Shown here piece by piece: positions 37,075-44,394 of a stretch of DNA of 64,000 nucleotides. Under the pieces are notes generated by a model. That model did not search any database, was not told the DNA's origin, and was given only the letters and a program-made list of their open reading frames with translations. A program made the translations under genes and the position numbers. This DNA comes from Koleobacter methoxysyntrophicus (GTDB lineage: Bacteria > Bacillota > Thermosediminibacteria > Koleobacterales > Koleobacteraceae), in the NCBI RefSeq assembly GCF_017301615.1, contig NZ_CP059066.1:310001-374000 (forward strand), given 5' to 3'. Position 1 is the first letter of the stretch; each line of letters starts with the position of its first letter.

Positions 37075-37689
37075 ATGGATATAAATCGTATAAAACAAAA
37101 AATAGCTGAAAGGAAACCGAAACCTGAAATGCACAACAGCCTTTTTTCCGTGTTCCTTCCGCTCATTCATACAGACAAAGGCTGTAATATATTGTTTGAA
37201 ATAAGGTCGCAGAGTTTGGACAAACAGCCGGGTGAAATCTGTTTTCCCGGCGGCGGGATAGAAGAAGGGGAAACTGCCCTCGATTCAGCAGTGAGAGAAA
37301 CCTGTGAGGAATTGAACGTCCCCTTAAATAGAATTGAGGTCTTCGGCCCCCTGGATTATGTAATCACGCCCTACAATATTGTAATATACCCCTTTGCCGG
37401 TCGATTAGAGGTCACTGACACGGCCAAGATAGAATTTAACAGAGAAGAGGTATCTGATATATTTACCGTTCCCCTCGATTATCTCTTAAAGTGCCGGCCC
37501 CTCGTTCACTACGTAGATGTGAAAACGGTTCCCGGAGAGGACTTCCCTTTTTCATTGGTCCAAAACGGTAGAGAATACAACTGGAGAACGGGCCGTTATC
37601 CCGTATTCTTTTACAAGTATAAGGATTTCATCATATGGGGCCTTACGGCAAGGATTTTAAAAAATTTCCTTGATATTATAAGATGTTAA
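37075..37689 (+). CDS. Nudix hydrolase, CoA pyrophosphatase type
   Basis: The protein has 204 residues and resembles the NudL/YeaB group that splits coenzyme A and its derivatives. Before the Nudix box is the group's Gln-Pro-Gly-Glu-Ile-Cys-Phe-Pro-Gly-Gly. The box itself, Gly-Gly-x5-Glu-x7-Arg-Glu-x2-Glu-Glu, is complete at about residues 60-82. AAGGTG precedes the ATG. Its last 33 bases overlap the 3' end of the opposing PIN toxin gene. Confidence 0.88.
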   Translation: MDINRIKQKIAERKPKPEMHNSLFSVFLPLIHTDKGCNILFEIRSQSLDKQPGEICFPGGGIEEGETALDSAVRETCEELNVPLNRIEVFGPLDYVITPYNIVIYPFAGRLEVTDTAKIEFNREEVSDIFTVPLDYLLKCRPLVHYVDVKTVPGEDFPFSLVQNGREYNWRTGRYPVFFYKYKDFIIWGLTARILKNFLDIIRC

Positions 37690-38097
37690 TAAATCCACGA
37701 ATTCCCCGGCTGTTACTATTTTTACACTGCTGTATTCTTTTAACTTGAGCAAGTGCTTGTCACCAGATACAATAAACTTGCACCTTCCTGCCAGAGCACA
37801 TTCCAGAAAAATATTGTCTTTTGGGTCTTCTTTAATTGCATTTATTTTTTGCTGTGGAGCTGCCAGGATTACCTGGTCAAGAGATAAAAGTTTGTCCAGC
37901 AAATCTAATCTTTCTTCTACACTACCCAAAATCGAAAACCTGTCTCTTATTAATACAGCACCGTATTCTTTGATAACTTCACTGCTTACTGTAGGTTTAA
38001 ATTTGTCTGAAACCCAGAAATCAAGCACTTTTGCAGGAAAACTTTTACTACTGATAAGTCCGGAAATTAAAACATTTGTATCAATTACTGCTCGCAT
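37657..38097 (-). CDS. PIN-domain ribonuclease toxin
   Basis: The protein has 146 residues and is a PilT N-terminus (PIN) protein of the putative toxin COG1569 type. Acidic residues for metal binding are visible in Val-Ile-Asp-Thr-Asn-Val-Leu (Asp6), the Glu in the central helix, Asp-Pro-Lys-Asp-Asn near residue 91, and Ser-Gly-Asp-Lys-His near residue 112. It overlaps the upstream Phd/YefM-like antitoxin gene by 13 bases. The pair forms a type II toxin-antitoxin module (VapBC-like) that would cleave RNA when the antitoxin is lost. Confidence 0.88.
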   Translation of the reverse strand: MRAVIDTNVLISGLISSKSFPAKVLDFWVSDKFKPTVSSEVIKEYGAVLIRDRFSILGSVEERLDLLDKLLSLDQVILAAPQQKINAIKEDPKDNIFLECALAGRCKFIVSGDKHLLKLKEYSSVKIVTAGEFVDLLTSYNIKEIF

Positions 38098-38366
38098 TTT
38101 CGTGTTTCCTCTATCTCTTTTTGTACATCAGCTTCAGAAAGGCCAGCTTTTTCGGCTCTGTCTCTGAATTTATCCAGGGTTTGAGCAACCTCTAACCTTT
38201 TGGCCTTCTGGGCCAGGGCTTTCAGTTCATTGTACATGGAATAGCCAATTATAACTCCTTTAGGTTCTGAACGAGAAGACACAATTAGAACTTCTCCTTT
38301 TTCTGCTTTTTCCAGATACTCACCCAGTTTAGGTCTTATTTTGTCGATCCCAACAATTTTTTCCAT
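38085..38366 (-). CDS. Phd/YefM-type antitoxin
   Basis: The protein has 93 residues with the Phd/YefM N-terminal fold, starting Val-Gly-Ile-Asp-Lys-Ile-Arg-Pro-Lys-Leu-Gly-Glu-Tyr-Leu. It then has Val-Leu-Ile-Val-Ser-Ser-Arg-Ser-Glu-Pro-Lys-Gly-Val-Ile. The acidic C-terminal part should wrap the toxin. The ATG at 38366 follows AGGAGGTG by 6 bases; eight open codons upstream include that site and are not expected to be translated. Confidence 0.85.
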   Translation of the reverse strand: MEKIVGIDKIRPKLGEYLEKAEKGEVLIVSSRSEPKGVIIGYSMYNELKALAQKAKRLEVAQTLDKFRDRAEKAGLSEADVQKEIEETRKCEQ

Positions 38367-38420
38367 TTCGCCACCTCCTGGATCATTCAAAAATTGATTT
38401 TAAAATTAATCTTTAAATAT

Positions 38421-38449
38421 ATTATAAACTATATTTCAACAAATATCAA
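38421..38449 (-). promoter_or_regulatory. Promoter of the PIN toxin-antitoxin operon
   Basis: On the minus strand, TTGATA (38449-38444) and TATAAT (38426-38421) with a 17-base spacer lie about 55 bases before the antitoxin start. Confidence 0.7.
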
Positions 38450-38583
38450 TAACTGGAGGAGGTTTATCTAAATAAAAAGCTATATGCTGCACCCGCAACT
38501 GCGTGTTAGCACGAGATAAAAGCAGATTTTTATAAAAATTAGTCTTTTTACAGTAAAATCAAATTAGAAATTATTAACTTAAA

Positions 38584-38608
38584 AGCCGCAGCTCTGAAAA
38601 CTGCGGCT
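38584..38608 (-). terminator. htrA terminator
   Basis: On the minus strand an 8-bp stem AGCCGCAG / CTGCGGCT with a 9-base loop begins at the htrA stop codon and is followed by TTTT. The stretch 38450-38583 beyond it shows no gene. Confidence 0.8.
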
Positions 38609-39782
38609 AATTGCTTCCAGGTTTTTCTTCCAGGGTTACCGTAACGTATTTCGTAACACCCCTGCTGTGGACGAGGAGGACGTGTTTCCGGCCTACCTGG
38701 GAGTTTTTAATTATGTTTACCACATCGTCGGGGGTTTTTATACTCTTCTTATCTATTTCAATTATTATGTCCCCGCGTTTTAAACCGGCTTTATCGGCCG
38801 GACCCTCTGGAGCCACATAGCTTATAACGGCCCCCTCCGTTCCTTCGTATTCAAGGATCTCTGCCAGGTCTTTTGTTACCTCCTGGAGAATAACTCCCAT
38901 CCATGGCCGTACCACCTTGCCCTTGGATATAAGCTCTTCAAGGACCTCTTTAACGGTAGAAGAAGGTATGGCAAAGCCTATTCCCTGAGCAGCGGCATTT
39001 ATAGCCGTATTGATGCCTATTACCTCTCCCTTTAAATTCAAAAGCGGCCCACCGCTGTTGCCGGGATTAATGGCGGCATCCGTCTGGAGCAGGTCCTTAT
39101 ACACCCTATCCTGAATCTCCACGGGCCTTCCCTTAGCACTCAATACCCCTACCGTTACGGTATGGTCAAGGCCGTACGGGTTTCCGATGGCTATAACCCA
39201 TTCTCCGACCTGAGCATCCTCCGACTCCCCCAGTTTTAAAACGGGAAGGTCATCGGGGGCATCTATCTTAATAACCGCCAGGTCCAGTTCATAATCGGAA
39301 CCGATTACCTCAGCTTTAAAATCCTGGTCATACCCTGCAACGGTTACCTTTATTTCCTGGGCTCCGTGGATTACATGTTCATTGGTCAAAATATAACCAT
39401 CCTTTCGGAAGATAAAACCGGTGCCCAGGCCCCTGCTGACCCTAGGCCCCAAATCAAATCCGAAGTCCCTGCCGAAAAACTCTCTGAAGAAGGGATCATC
39501 GAAAAATGGGTTATACCGCACACTTTCCGTTTTAGTTATCGTATTAATGTTAACAACAGCAGGACCGGCTTTTTTAACTATCTGGGTTATATCAGCAGAA
39601 ATAACATTTTGAGGAGGTGCGAAATCACTTTGATTTTCTAGATACTCTGTCTCAGCCTTTGTGGCTCCCGGGTTTATAAGGCTATTGTATGCGGCATACC
39701 CTCCTAAAACAAATACTGCACCCATCAGAAAACTAATAACCATCAGATTCAAAATCCTCTTCTTTTTGAACAGCCTAAACAT
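38607..39782 (-). CDS. htrA: HtrA/DegP-like membrane-anchored serine protease (S1C)
   Basis: The protein has 391 residues. An N-terminal transmembrane anchor (about 12-33) holds it on the outer face of the membrane. The trypsin-like domain (about 60-270) has the triad His136 (Thr-Asn-Glu-His-Val), Asp167 (Leu-Asp-Leu-Ala-Val) and Ser243 (Gly-Asn-Ser-Gly-Gly-Pro). One PDZ domain occupies about 295-385. Such proteases degrade or refold misfolded secreted proteins. It is a single-gene unit with AGGGGG before the ATG and its own terminator. Confidence 0.95.
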   Translation of the reverse strand: MFRLFKKKRILNLMVISFLMGAVFVLGGYAAYNSLINPGATKAETEYLENQSDFAPPQNVISADITQIVKKAGPAVVNINTITKTESVRYNPFFDDPFFREFFGRDFGFDLGPRVSRGLGTGFIFRKDGYILTNEHVIHGAQEIKVTVAGYDQDFKAEVIGSDYELDLAVIKIDAPDDLPVLKLGESEDAQVGEWVIAIGNPYGLDHTVTVGVLSAKGRPVEIQDRVYKDLLQTDAAINPGNSGGPLLNLKGEVIGINTAINAAAQGIGFAIPSSTVKEVLEELISKGKVVRPWMGVILQEVTKDLAEILEYEGTEGAVISYVAPEGPADKAGLKRGDIIIEIDKKSIKTPDDVVNIIKNSQVGRKHVLLVHSRGVTKYVTVTLEEKPGSN

Positions 39783-39937
39783 CTACTACCCCCTCCTATC
39801 CTATACAGCATTTTTCATAGATTCATTATTTATTATATCATAAAATGAGAAATCTTTCTAATTCAAGGCAGTATTTAGAATTTTTCCGTTCTAAGTCTCA
39901 AAATCGGCAAAAATTTTGGCAAATTTAATTATTTTAT

Positions 39938-40426
39938 TCATATCCGGACATAAGTAATGCTGTTTTTACACCATTTCAGATACTCCTCAAAGTCACCGTA
40001 AGAAATGGTTACTGTGGCGGTGTTTACATTGGGATGGAAACTGACCTCACCGGAATCTGCAAGGTCTTTGTCGATAACTACTTCTACTTCTTTTTCGGAG
40101 TCATTTATTAAACCGAAAGGGGAAACGGAGCCGGGTTTCAGGCCAAGGTATTTTTGAAGCCTTTTTTCCGAAGCAAAGCTCAATTTGCCGCTGCCGATCT
40201 GTTCTGCAAGTTTTCGCAGGTCCGCCTTTTTGGTATGTTCCAATATGACAAGATAGTGCTTATCCCCCTTTTGGTTTCGGACAAAAAGGTTTTTACACAT
40301 CGAATCGGGCAAATTCAGACTTTTCATCTCCTCAATGGTATATACCGGGGGATGTTCATATCTTGTGTAGGGTATGTTTAATTCTGCAAGGACGCCATAA
40401 ACCTTTTTTTCTTCCTGTGTGATCAT
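39938..40426 (-). CDS. Prolyl-tRNA editing (ProX/YbaK-like) deacylase
   Basis: The protein has 162 residues and belongs to the YbaK/aminoacyl-tRNA-synthetase-associated domain family. The opening Tyr-Thr-Arg-Tyr-Glu-His-Pro-Pro-Val-Tyr-Thr and the Cys-Lys-Asn-Leu-Phe-Val-Arg-Asn-Gln-Lys segment match the free-standing ProXp-ala/PrdX-type enzymes that hydrolyse Ala-tRNA-Pro. Gly-Ser-Val-Ser-Pro-Phe-Gly-Leu-Ile-Asn and His-Pro-Asn-Val-Asn-Thr-Ala-Thr also match. It is a monocistronic gene without a recognised partner. Confidence 0.9.
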   Translation of the reverse strand: MITQEEKKVYGVLAELNIPYTRYEHPPVYTIEEMKSLNLPDSMCKNLFVRNQKGDKHYLVILEHTKKADLRKLAEQIGSGKLSFASEKRLQKYLGLKPGSVSPFGLINDSEKEVEVVIDKDLADSGEVSFHPNVNTATVTISYGDFEEYLKWCKNSITYVRI

Positions 40427-40621
40427 TTAAAAATTCCCCACTTTCGTTTATAAATAGTTACCTTAATTTTACCACTTCTTCTTTAAACTTCAAAGGGGAA
40501 AAATTCGCGCGAAGCACGATTCGGAGAACGCGTTAGCTTTGTTGTCAGGCTGCAATTTATTCGACCGAACTTGTTGTTTTCTGAGTAAAGTATACAGCCA
40601 TTTTGTTTGATTTGTTTAATA

Positions 40622-40650
40622 TTTACAATTGATTCAAAAATTGATAAAAT
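40622..40650 (+). promoter_or_regulatory. Promoter upstream of the nucleotidyltransferase module
   Basis: TTTACA (40622-40627) and TAAAAT (40645-40650) are separated by 17 bases. The gap 40427-40788 otherwise holds AT-rich sequence with a short GC-rich patch (40505-40540). A frame through 40660-40861 could encode a basic peptide, but it lacks a good ribosome site and matches nothing I recognise. Confidence 0.5.
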
Positions 40651-40788
40651 AGAGCTGAAAAGGTTGTTGTTGTTGTTTAGGAAAGCAAAACTGATATGTA
40701 GTCAAAACTTAAGAGCATATGCAGGAATAGCTAAAGAAGAAGGGGAAGGGATTCTAACAGAAGAAATTAGTGGAGTTGAGGTGGTATT

Positions 40789-41052
40789 ATGCTGGTCGAA
40801 ACAACTATTAATGCTCAAACGAAAAATTATCTTAAAGAGGAAGAGCTTGCAAGGTTTATAAAAAACATGAATTTTGATCCTGAATATAAAATTCAAATAT
40901 ATAATTTTTTCACCGATGTTCATCCACAAGATATAATGAGATTTATCATTAATTACGGCATTTCTGAAATGGTTTTGAAAAGGTATTATGATGATTATGT
41001 AAAGGATTATTATCCCAATAAAAAATTTGAGGAGATGTTCACTTATGACTGA
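40789..41052 (+). CDS. Small helical protein, likely antitoxin partner
   Basis: The protein has 87 residues, rich in Tyr, Lys, Glu and Asp, predicted mostly helical. It ends in the nucleotidyltransferase gene with an 8-base overlap (ATGACTGA). GAGGTGG lies 6 bases before the ATG. I do not recognise the family. The tight coupling to an AbiEii-like nucleotidyltransferase makes it the probable antitoxin or regulatory partner, because these toxins are normally preceded by a small cognate gene. It is not the usual AbiEi winged-helix type. Confidence 0.65.
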   Translation: MLVETTINAQTKNYLKEEELARFIKNMNFDPEYKIQIYNFFTDVHPQDIMRFIINYGISEMVLKRYYDDYVKDYYPNKKFEEMFTYD

Positions 41053-41671
41053 AAGATGGGCAGTCTTATTTAAAAAAGCCCTTAAAATTTTAGAAAAAGC
41101 AGGTATATCAAGAGAAGAATGGTCTTTCGGCGGCGGGAGTGCTCTTACAATGTATTATAAACATAGGGAAAGTTTTGATATTGATATTTTTTTAAGTGAT
41201 GTACAGTATCTATTATTATTGACACCACGTTTAAATTATATAAGTGATATAAGGGATTATACCGAAATGTCGAATTTTGTTAAGTTAAAAATGGAAGAAG
41301 GGGAGATAGATTTTATACTAGCCCCCCACTTAACTAAAGACTGGTATGTTCTAAAAGAATTATATAGTGAGGTTGTTCAGATCGAAACCCCATGGGAGAT
41401 TATTGTTAAAAAACTTTTTTACCGCCCGGAAAGTTTAAAAATAAGGGATATAATTGATACAGCCATTGTCTTAAAAAATGAGCGCCGAAAGATGCGGGAA
41501 CAAAGACATATTCTTGTTCCGAAATATGATATTTTGAATGCAAGGTGGGGAAAACTAAAGGAGCTGTATAAAACAGAAGTAGGAAATCTAATAATTTATG
41601 ACAAGGAAATTGCAGAAATAGCCCCGGTTATATTTAACGATTTCTTGTTAGAAATAAGGGCTTCCTATTAA
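41045..41671 (+). CDS. AbiEii/AbiGii-type nucleotidyltransferase (toxin)
   Basis: The protein has 208 residues. The polymerase-beta-like active site is visible as Phe-Gly-Gly-Gly-Ser-Ala-Leu-Thr and, 18 residues later, Phe-Asp-Ile-Asp-Ile-Phe with its two aspartates. A third acidic site may be Glu-Ile-Asp-Phe near residue 91. Pro-Trp-Glu-Ile-Ile-Val-Lys-Lys-Leu is the family's helical motif. Such proteins act as toxins by adding nucleotides to tRNA or other acceptors, and some abort phage infection. The ATG at 41045 overlaps the preceding small gene. Together they form a probable two-gene defence module. Confidence 0.82.
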   Translation: MTERWAVLFKKALKILEKAGISREEWSFGGGSALTMYYKHRESFDIDIFLSDVQYLLLLTPRLNYISDIRDYTEMSNFVKLKMEEGEIDFILAPHLTKDWYVLKELYSEVVQIETPWEIIVKKLFYRPESLKIRDIIDTAIVLKNERRKMREQRHILVPKYDILNARWGKLKELYKTEVGNLIIYDKEIAEIAPVIFNDFLLEIRASY

Positions 41672-41784
41672 TATTTCTTATACAAAAACTTAGCTTAAGT
41701 TGTATGTTGAAAAGAAATTTTGGAGAAAATCTTCACCAGATAAAACCTTTTGAGCAGTTAAGCTAAACTAAGGAGGGTATTATA

Positions 41785-43107
41785 ATGAACCAAAAATTTA
41801 GGGTAAATGCACTCAGGATAGCTTGTATGTTACTGTGTCTTCTGCTAATTAGTGTAAGCGGATGTGTCAAAGAGCAGAATCGGGAACAGGAGCAAGAGAA
41901 AACACCCCCTTCGGAGGAATTAACAAGGCTTTTGCCTGAAAAAACCGGATTTACTTGGGTTTACAGCGGTTTTGCCGAATACGGCCATGAAATGAAGCTA
42001 GAGTCAATAACCCCAACTGATACAACAGTTCATTTTAAGTTAAATGGAAATGTGTACGATGCTTCAGGAGGAGAAGCCCCAGGAGATTACAGTCTCAGGG
42101 TGGAATATCAAGTGACATCAGAATCAATAATAATGCACAAGGCAGCAGAAAGAATGATGGATAATTTTTCAAAACTCGTACTTATCCGTCTTCCCCTTCG
42201 AGAGGGCACCCAATGGGAACAAAAGGCCGTGCATAAAGACGGCAAAGAGTACCACTTGGTCTGCACCATACAGAAAGTGGAGGACCATGATGAAGGAAAA
42301 GTTTATACAGTGGTATATAAAGATAGGGACAGTGACTTCTATGAAAAAAGGCAGCTCCAAGAAGGCTGGGGTGTTATCTCTTTTGAAACTATATGGCAGA
42401 GCCCTGAAGGCCCTGTCACCATCGGTTATTACCTTTACAGGGAAGCATCGGGCTATCCCGGGAAAACAGCCCTGAAAGCCTTTTTACCTCCCCTTGGGGA
42501 ACAGCTTCGATATTTCGGCCTGGCTGAATATGCCCACGAGGGGCAGCTGGTAAAAGTCAGCGAGGATCAGGATAAAGCCGTTTATCAGTTCAATGGTAAC
42601 TTTCAGGATGGTTCAGGAATACCGGGAGAGTTCAAAGTCCAATATCTCTTTGATTACAAGAAAGGCACTATTCAGGAAAAAGTGGTTGAGAACACCCGCA
42701 GCAGTAAGGAAGAAGTAAATTCAAAATTACACCATCCAGTAATTTTAAAACTTCCCCTCGAAGTAGGCAACACATGGCAGCAGGAGATAACCTTCGAGGG
42801 AGAAAAAAAGACCATGACCGGCACAATTGTGAGTATTGCCTATGAGGGGCGAACCTTTTACAGTCAGATGAAAAACGTTCATCCTGTAGTGACCGTCCGA
42901 TATAGGGTTGAAGATGCCCCTGGTTATTTTCAGAATATGTATGTAGAAGAAAGGAAGTTTCAAAAAGGGCGCGGAATGATAAGTTTTTCCAATTTGATGA
43001 AAGGAGCCCTTGATATAAAAGACATGAATGATGTTTACCAGATAGAACAGGCAATCATAAACCACATGTTTGGCTACAGTCTTGTTAGGGATACCGAACG
43101 ACGGTGA
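41785..43107 (+). CDS. Secreted lipoprotein with two repeated domains
   Basis: The protein has 440 residues. The signal peptide ends in a lipobox Ser-Val-Ser-Gly-Cys near residue 27, followed by a charged Glu/Gln linker. Two similar domains follow. Both begin with a Leu-Pro segment, then Tyr...Gly-(Phe/Leu)-Ala-Glu-Tyr-(Gly/Ala)-His-Glu, then Phe-Asn/Leu-Asn-Gly-Asn and Asp-(Ala/Gly)-Ser-Gly. Each then has a Leu-Lys-Leu-Pro-Leu or Ile-Arg-Leu-Pro-Leu stretch ending in Gly-x-x-Trp-(Glu/Gln)-Gln. The repeat is at about 50-225 and 230-410. The function is unknown; it is anchored to the outer face of the membrane. A strong AAGGAGGG site precedes the ATG, and the gene stands alone. Confidence 0.8.
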   Translation: MNQKFRVNALRIACMLLCLLLISVSGCVKEQNREQEQEKTPPSEELTRLLPEKTGFTWVYSGFAEYGHEMKLESITPTDTTVHFKLNGNVYDASGGEAPGDYSLRVEYQVTSESIIMHKAAERMMDNFSKLVLIRLPLREGTQWEQKAVHKDGKEYHLVCTIQKVEDHDEGKVYTVVYKDRDSDFYEKRQLQEGWGVISFETIWQSPEGPVTIGYYLYREASGYPGKTALKAFLPPLGEQLRYFGLAEYAHEGQLVKVSEDQDKAVYQFNGNFQDGSGIPGEFKVQYLFDYKKGTIQEKVVENTRSSKEEVNSKLHHPVILKLPLEVGNTWQQEITFEGEKKTMTGTIVSIAYEGRTFYSQMKNVHPVVTVRYRVEDAPGYFQNMYVEERKFQKGRGMISFSNLMKGALDIKDMNDVYQIEQAIINHMFGYSLVRDTERR

Positions 43108-43177
43108 CAGAAAAAGCCGACTTTTAAACTAGCCTTTAATTGTGATCTGAGGGGAAGTTGAAACTTTTCTTTATACC

Positions 43178-43297
43178 ATGATTAATTCCATTTCTGCATT
43201 TGTCAGCTTCAAACCCAAAAAGGGGACTGTCCATGCATTGGTAGGAGAAAATGGAGCAGGGAAATCTACCTTAGGAAAGATAACTATTAAATCTTAA
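43178..43297 (+). pseudogene. Fragment of an ABC transporter ATPase gene
   Basis: A 39-codon frame encodes Lys-Pro-Lys-Lys-Gly-Thr-Val-His-Ala-Leu-Val and then the Walker A motif Gly-Glu-Asn-Gly-Ala-Gly-Lys-Ser-Thr-Leu. It ends in a stop 8 codons later. The sequence resembles the first Walker A region of sugar-type (RbsA/MglA-like) ATPases. Nothing else of the gene is found nearby, so this is a leftover fragment. The remaining 43108-43454 interval holds no other recognisable gene. Confidence 0.7.
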
Positions 43298-43454
43298 TTT
43301 TTCAAATTGTATATGAAAACCTGATTATCCTTCATTTTTCTTAAATTTCTTTTAATTTTACCATATTTAAAATTTACAATCAAAATGACTAGGTCAAATA
43401 AAAAATTAAGACTCGTTAAAACTCGCATGCATATCTTACATTTCATCCTTACTG

Positions 43455-44360
43455 TCATATTTTTACGCCGATCCCGATTCCCTCAAAACAATCCTTGATA
43501 TGATTCAGCCTTTCCGCGTCCGGGGCACTGCAGGCGGGCATTTTATACTCCCTGCCGAGCCTTGAGTATTTCTCACTCACGTCGTGGAAGGGCAGTAGGT
43601 CAATCCGTCTTATATCTTTCAATGACGCTACAAACTCCAAAAGGCCTCCAATGTTTCTTTCAGTATCGGTGATTCCCGGGATTACGGGGAAGCGCAAAAT
43701 CACGTCGCCGCCCCTCCCCGTATCCGCCAGCATCCGCAGATTCTCCTTGATCTGCACGTTTGAAACCCCTATATATTTCCTGTGCTCTTCGTCATCGGCC
43801 AGTTTCAGGTCAAAAAGGAAAAGATCTACGTAATCCAGCACCGATGATAAAACCTCCACGGGGGCGTAACCTGATGTATCCAGCACGGTATGCAGGAATC
43901 TTTTCTTGCATTCCTTCAAGGCTTCTTTCAAAAACCGGTGCTGCGAAAGCGGCTCCCCGCCTGAGAAGGTTACACCGCCTCCTGAATTATCATAAAGCAG
44001 TATGTCCTTTTCAAGCTCCTGCATGAGTTCTTCTACGGTAATCATCCTGCCGACCAGCTTCAGAGCACCGGTCGGGCAGGCTTCGGAACAGATCCCACAG
44101 GCGGTGCATTTTTGTCGATCTATATGATGCATACCGCTTTCAAAAGTAACTGCACCGGTCGGGCAAATACCGGCACAGGTCCGGCACTCAATACATTTAT
44201 ATGTGAAAAACATGACCTCGCTTGCACAAGAAATGCCCTCGGGATTATGACACCACCAGCACCGGAGGGGACACCCCTTTAGGAATACGGTGGTCCTTAT
44301 TCCCGGACCGTCGTGGACCGCAAATCGTTTTATATCGAATATCAATCCGCTGTTGACCAT
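43455..44360 (-). CDS. Glycyl radical enzyme activase (radical SAM)
   Basis: The protein has 301 residues. The radical SAM cluster motif Cys-x3-Cys-x2-Cys is at Cys30, Cys34 and Cys37. Two inserted 4Fe-4S ferredoxin clusters (Cys56/59/62/66 and Cys85/88/91/95) mark it as the activase type used by dehydratase and lyase glycyl radical enzymes rather than by pyruvate formate-lyase. Gly-Gly-Gly-Val-Thr-Phe-Ser-Gly-Gly-Glu-Pro binds SAM. It abstracts hydrogen from the Gly of its partner, which is encoded immediately upstream (34 bases). Confidence 0.95.
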   Translation of the reverse strand: MVNSGLIFDIKRFAVHDGPGIRTTVFLKGCPLRCWWCHNPEGISCASEVMFFTYKCIECRTCAGICPTGAVTFESGMHHIDRQKCTACGICSEACPTGALKLVGRMITVEELMQELEKDILLYDNSGGGVTFSGGEPLSQHRFLKEALKECKKRFLHTVLDTSGYAPVEVLSSVLDYVDLFLFDLKLADDEEHRKYIGVSNVQIKENLRMLADTGRGGDVILRFPVIPGITDTERNIGGLLEFVASLKDIRRIDLLPFHDVSEKYSRLGREYKMPACSAPDAERLNHIKDCFEGIGIGVKI

Positions 44361-44394
44361 TTAAACGCCTCCATCTCAATTTAACCCCACAATG

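Noticed and set aside
40607-40861. An 84-codon plus-strand frame upstream of the nucleotidyltransferase module
   Set aside because: Its start lies inside the promoter, it has no ribosome site, its 3' end overlaps a better-supported gene in another frame, and the product is unlike any protein I know.
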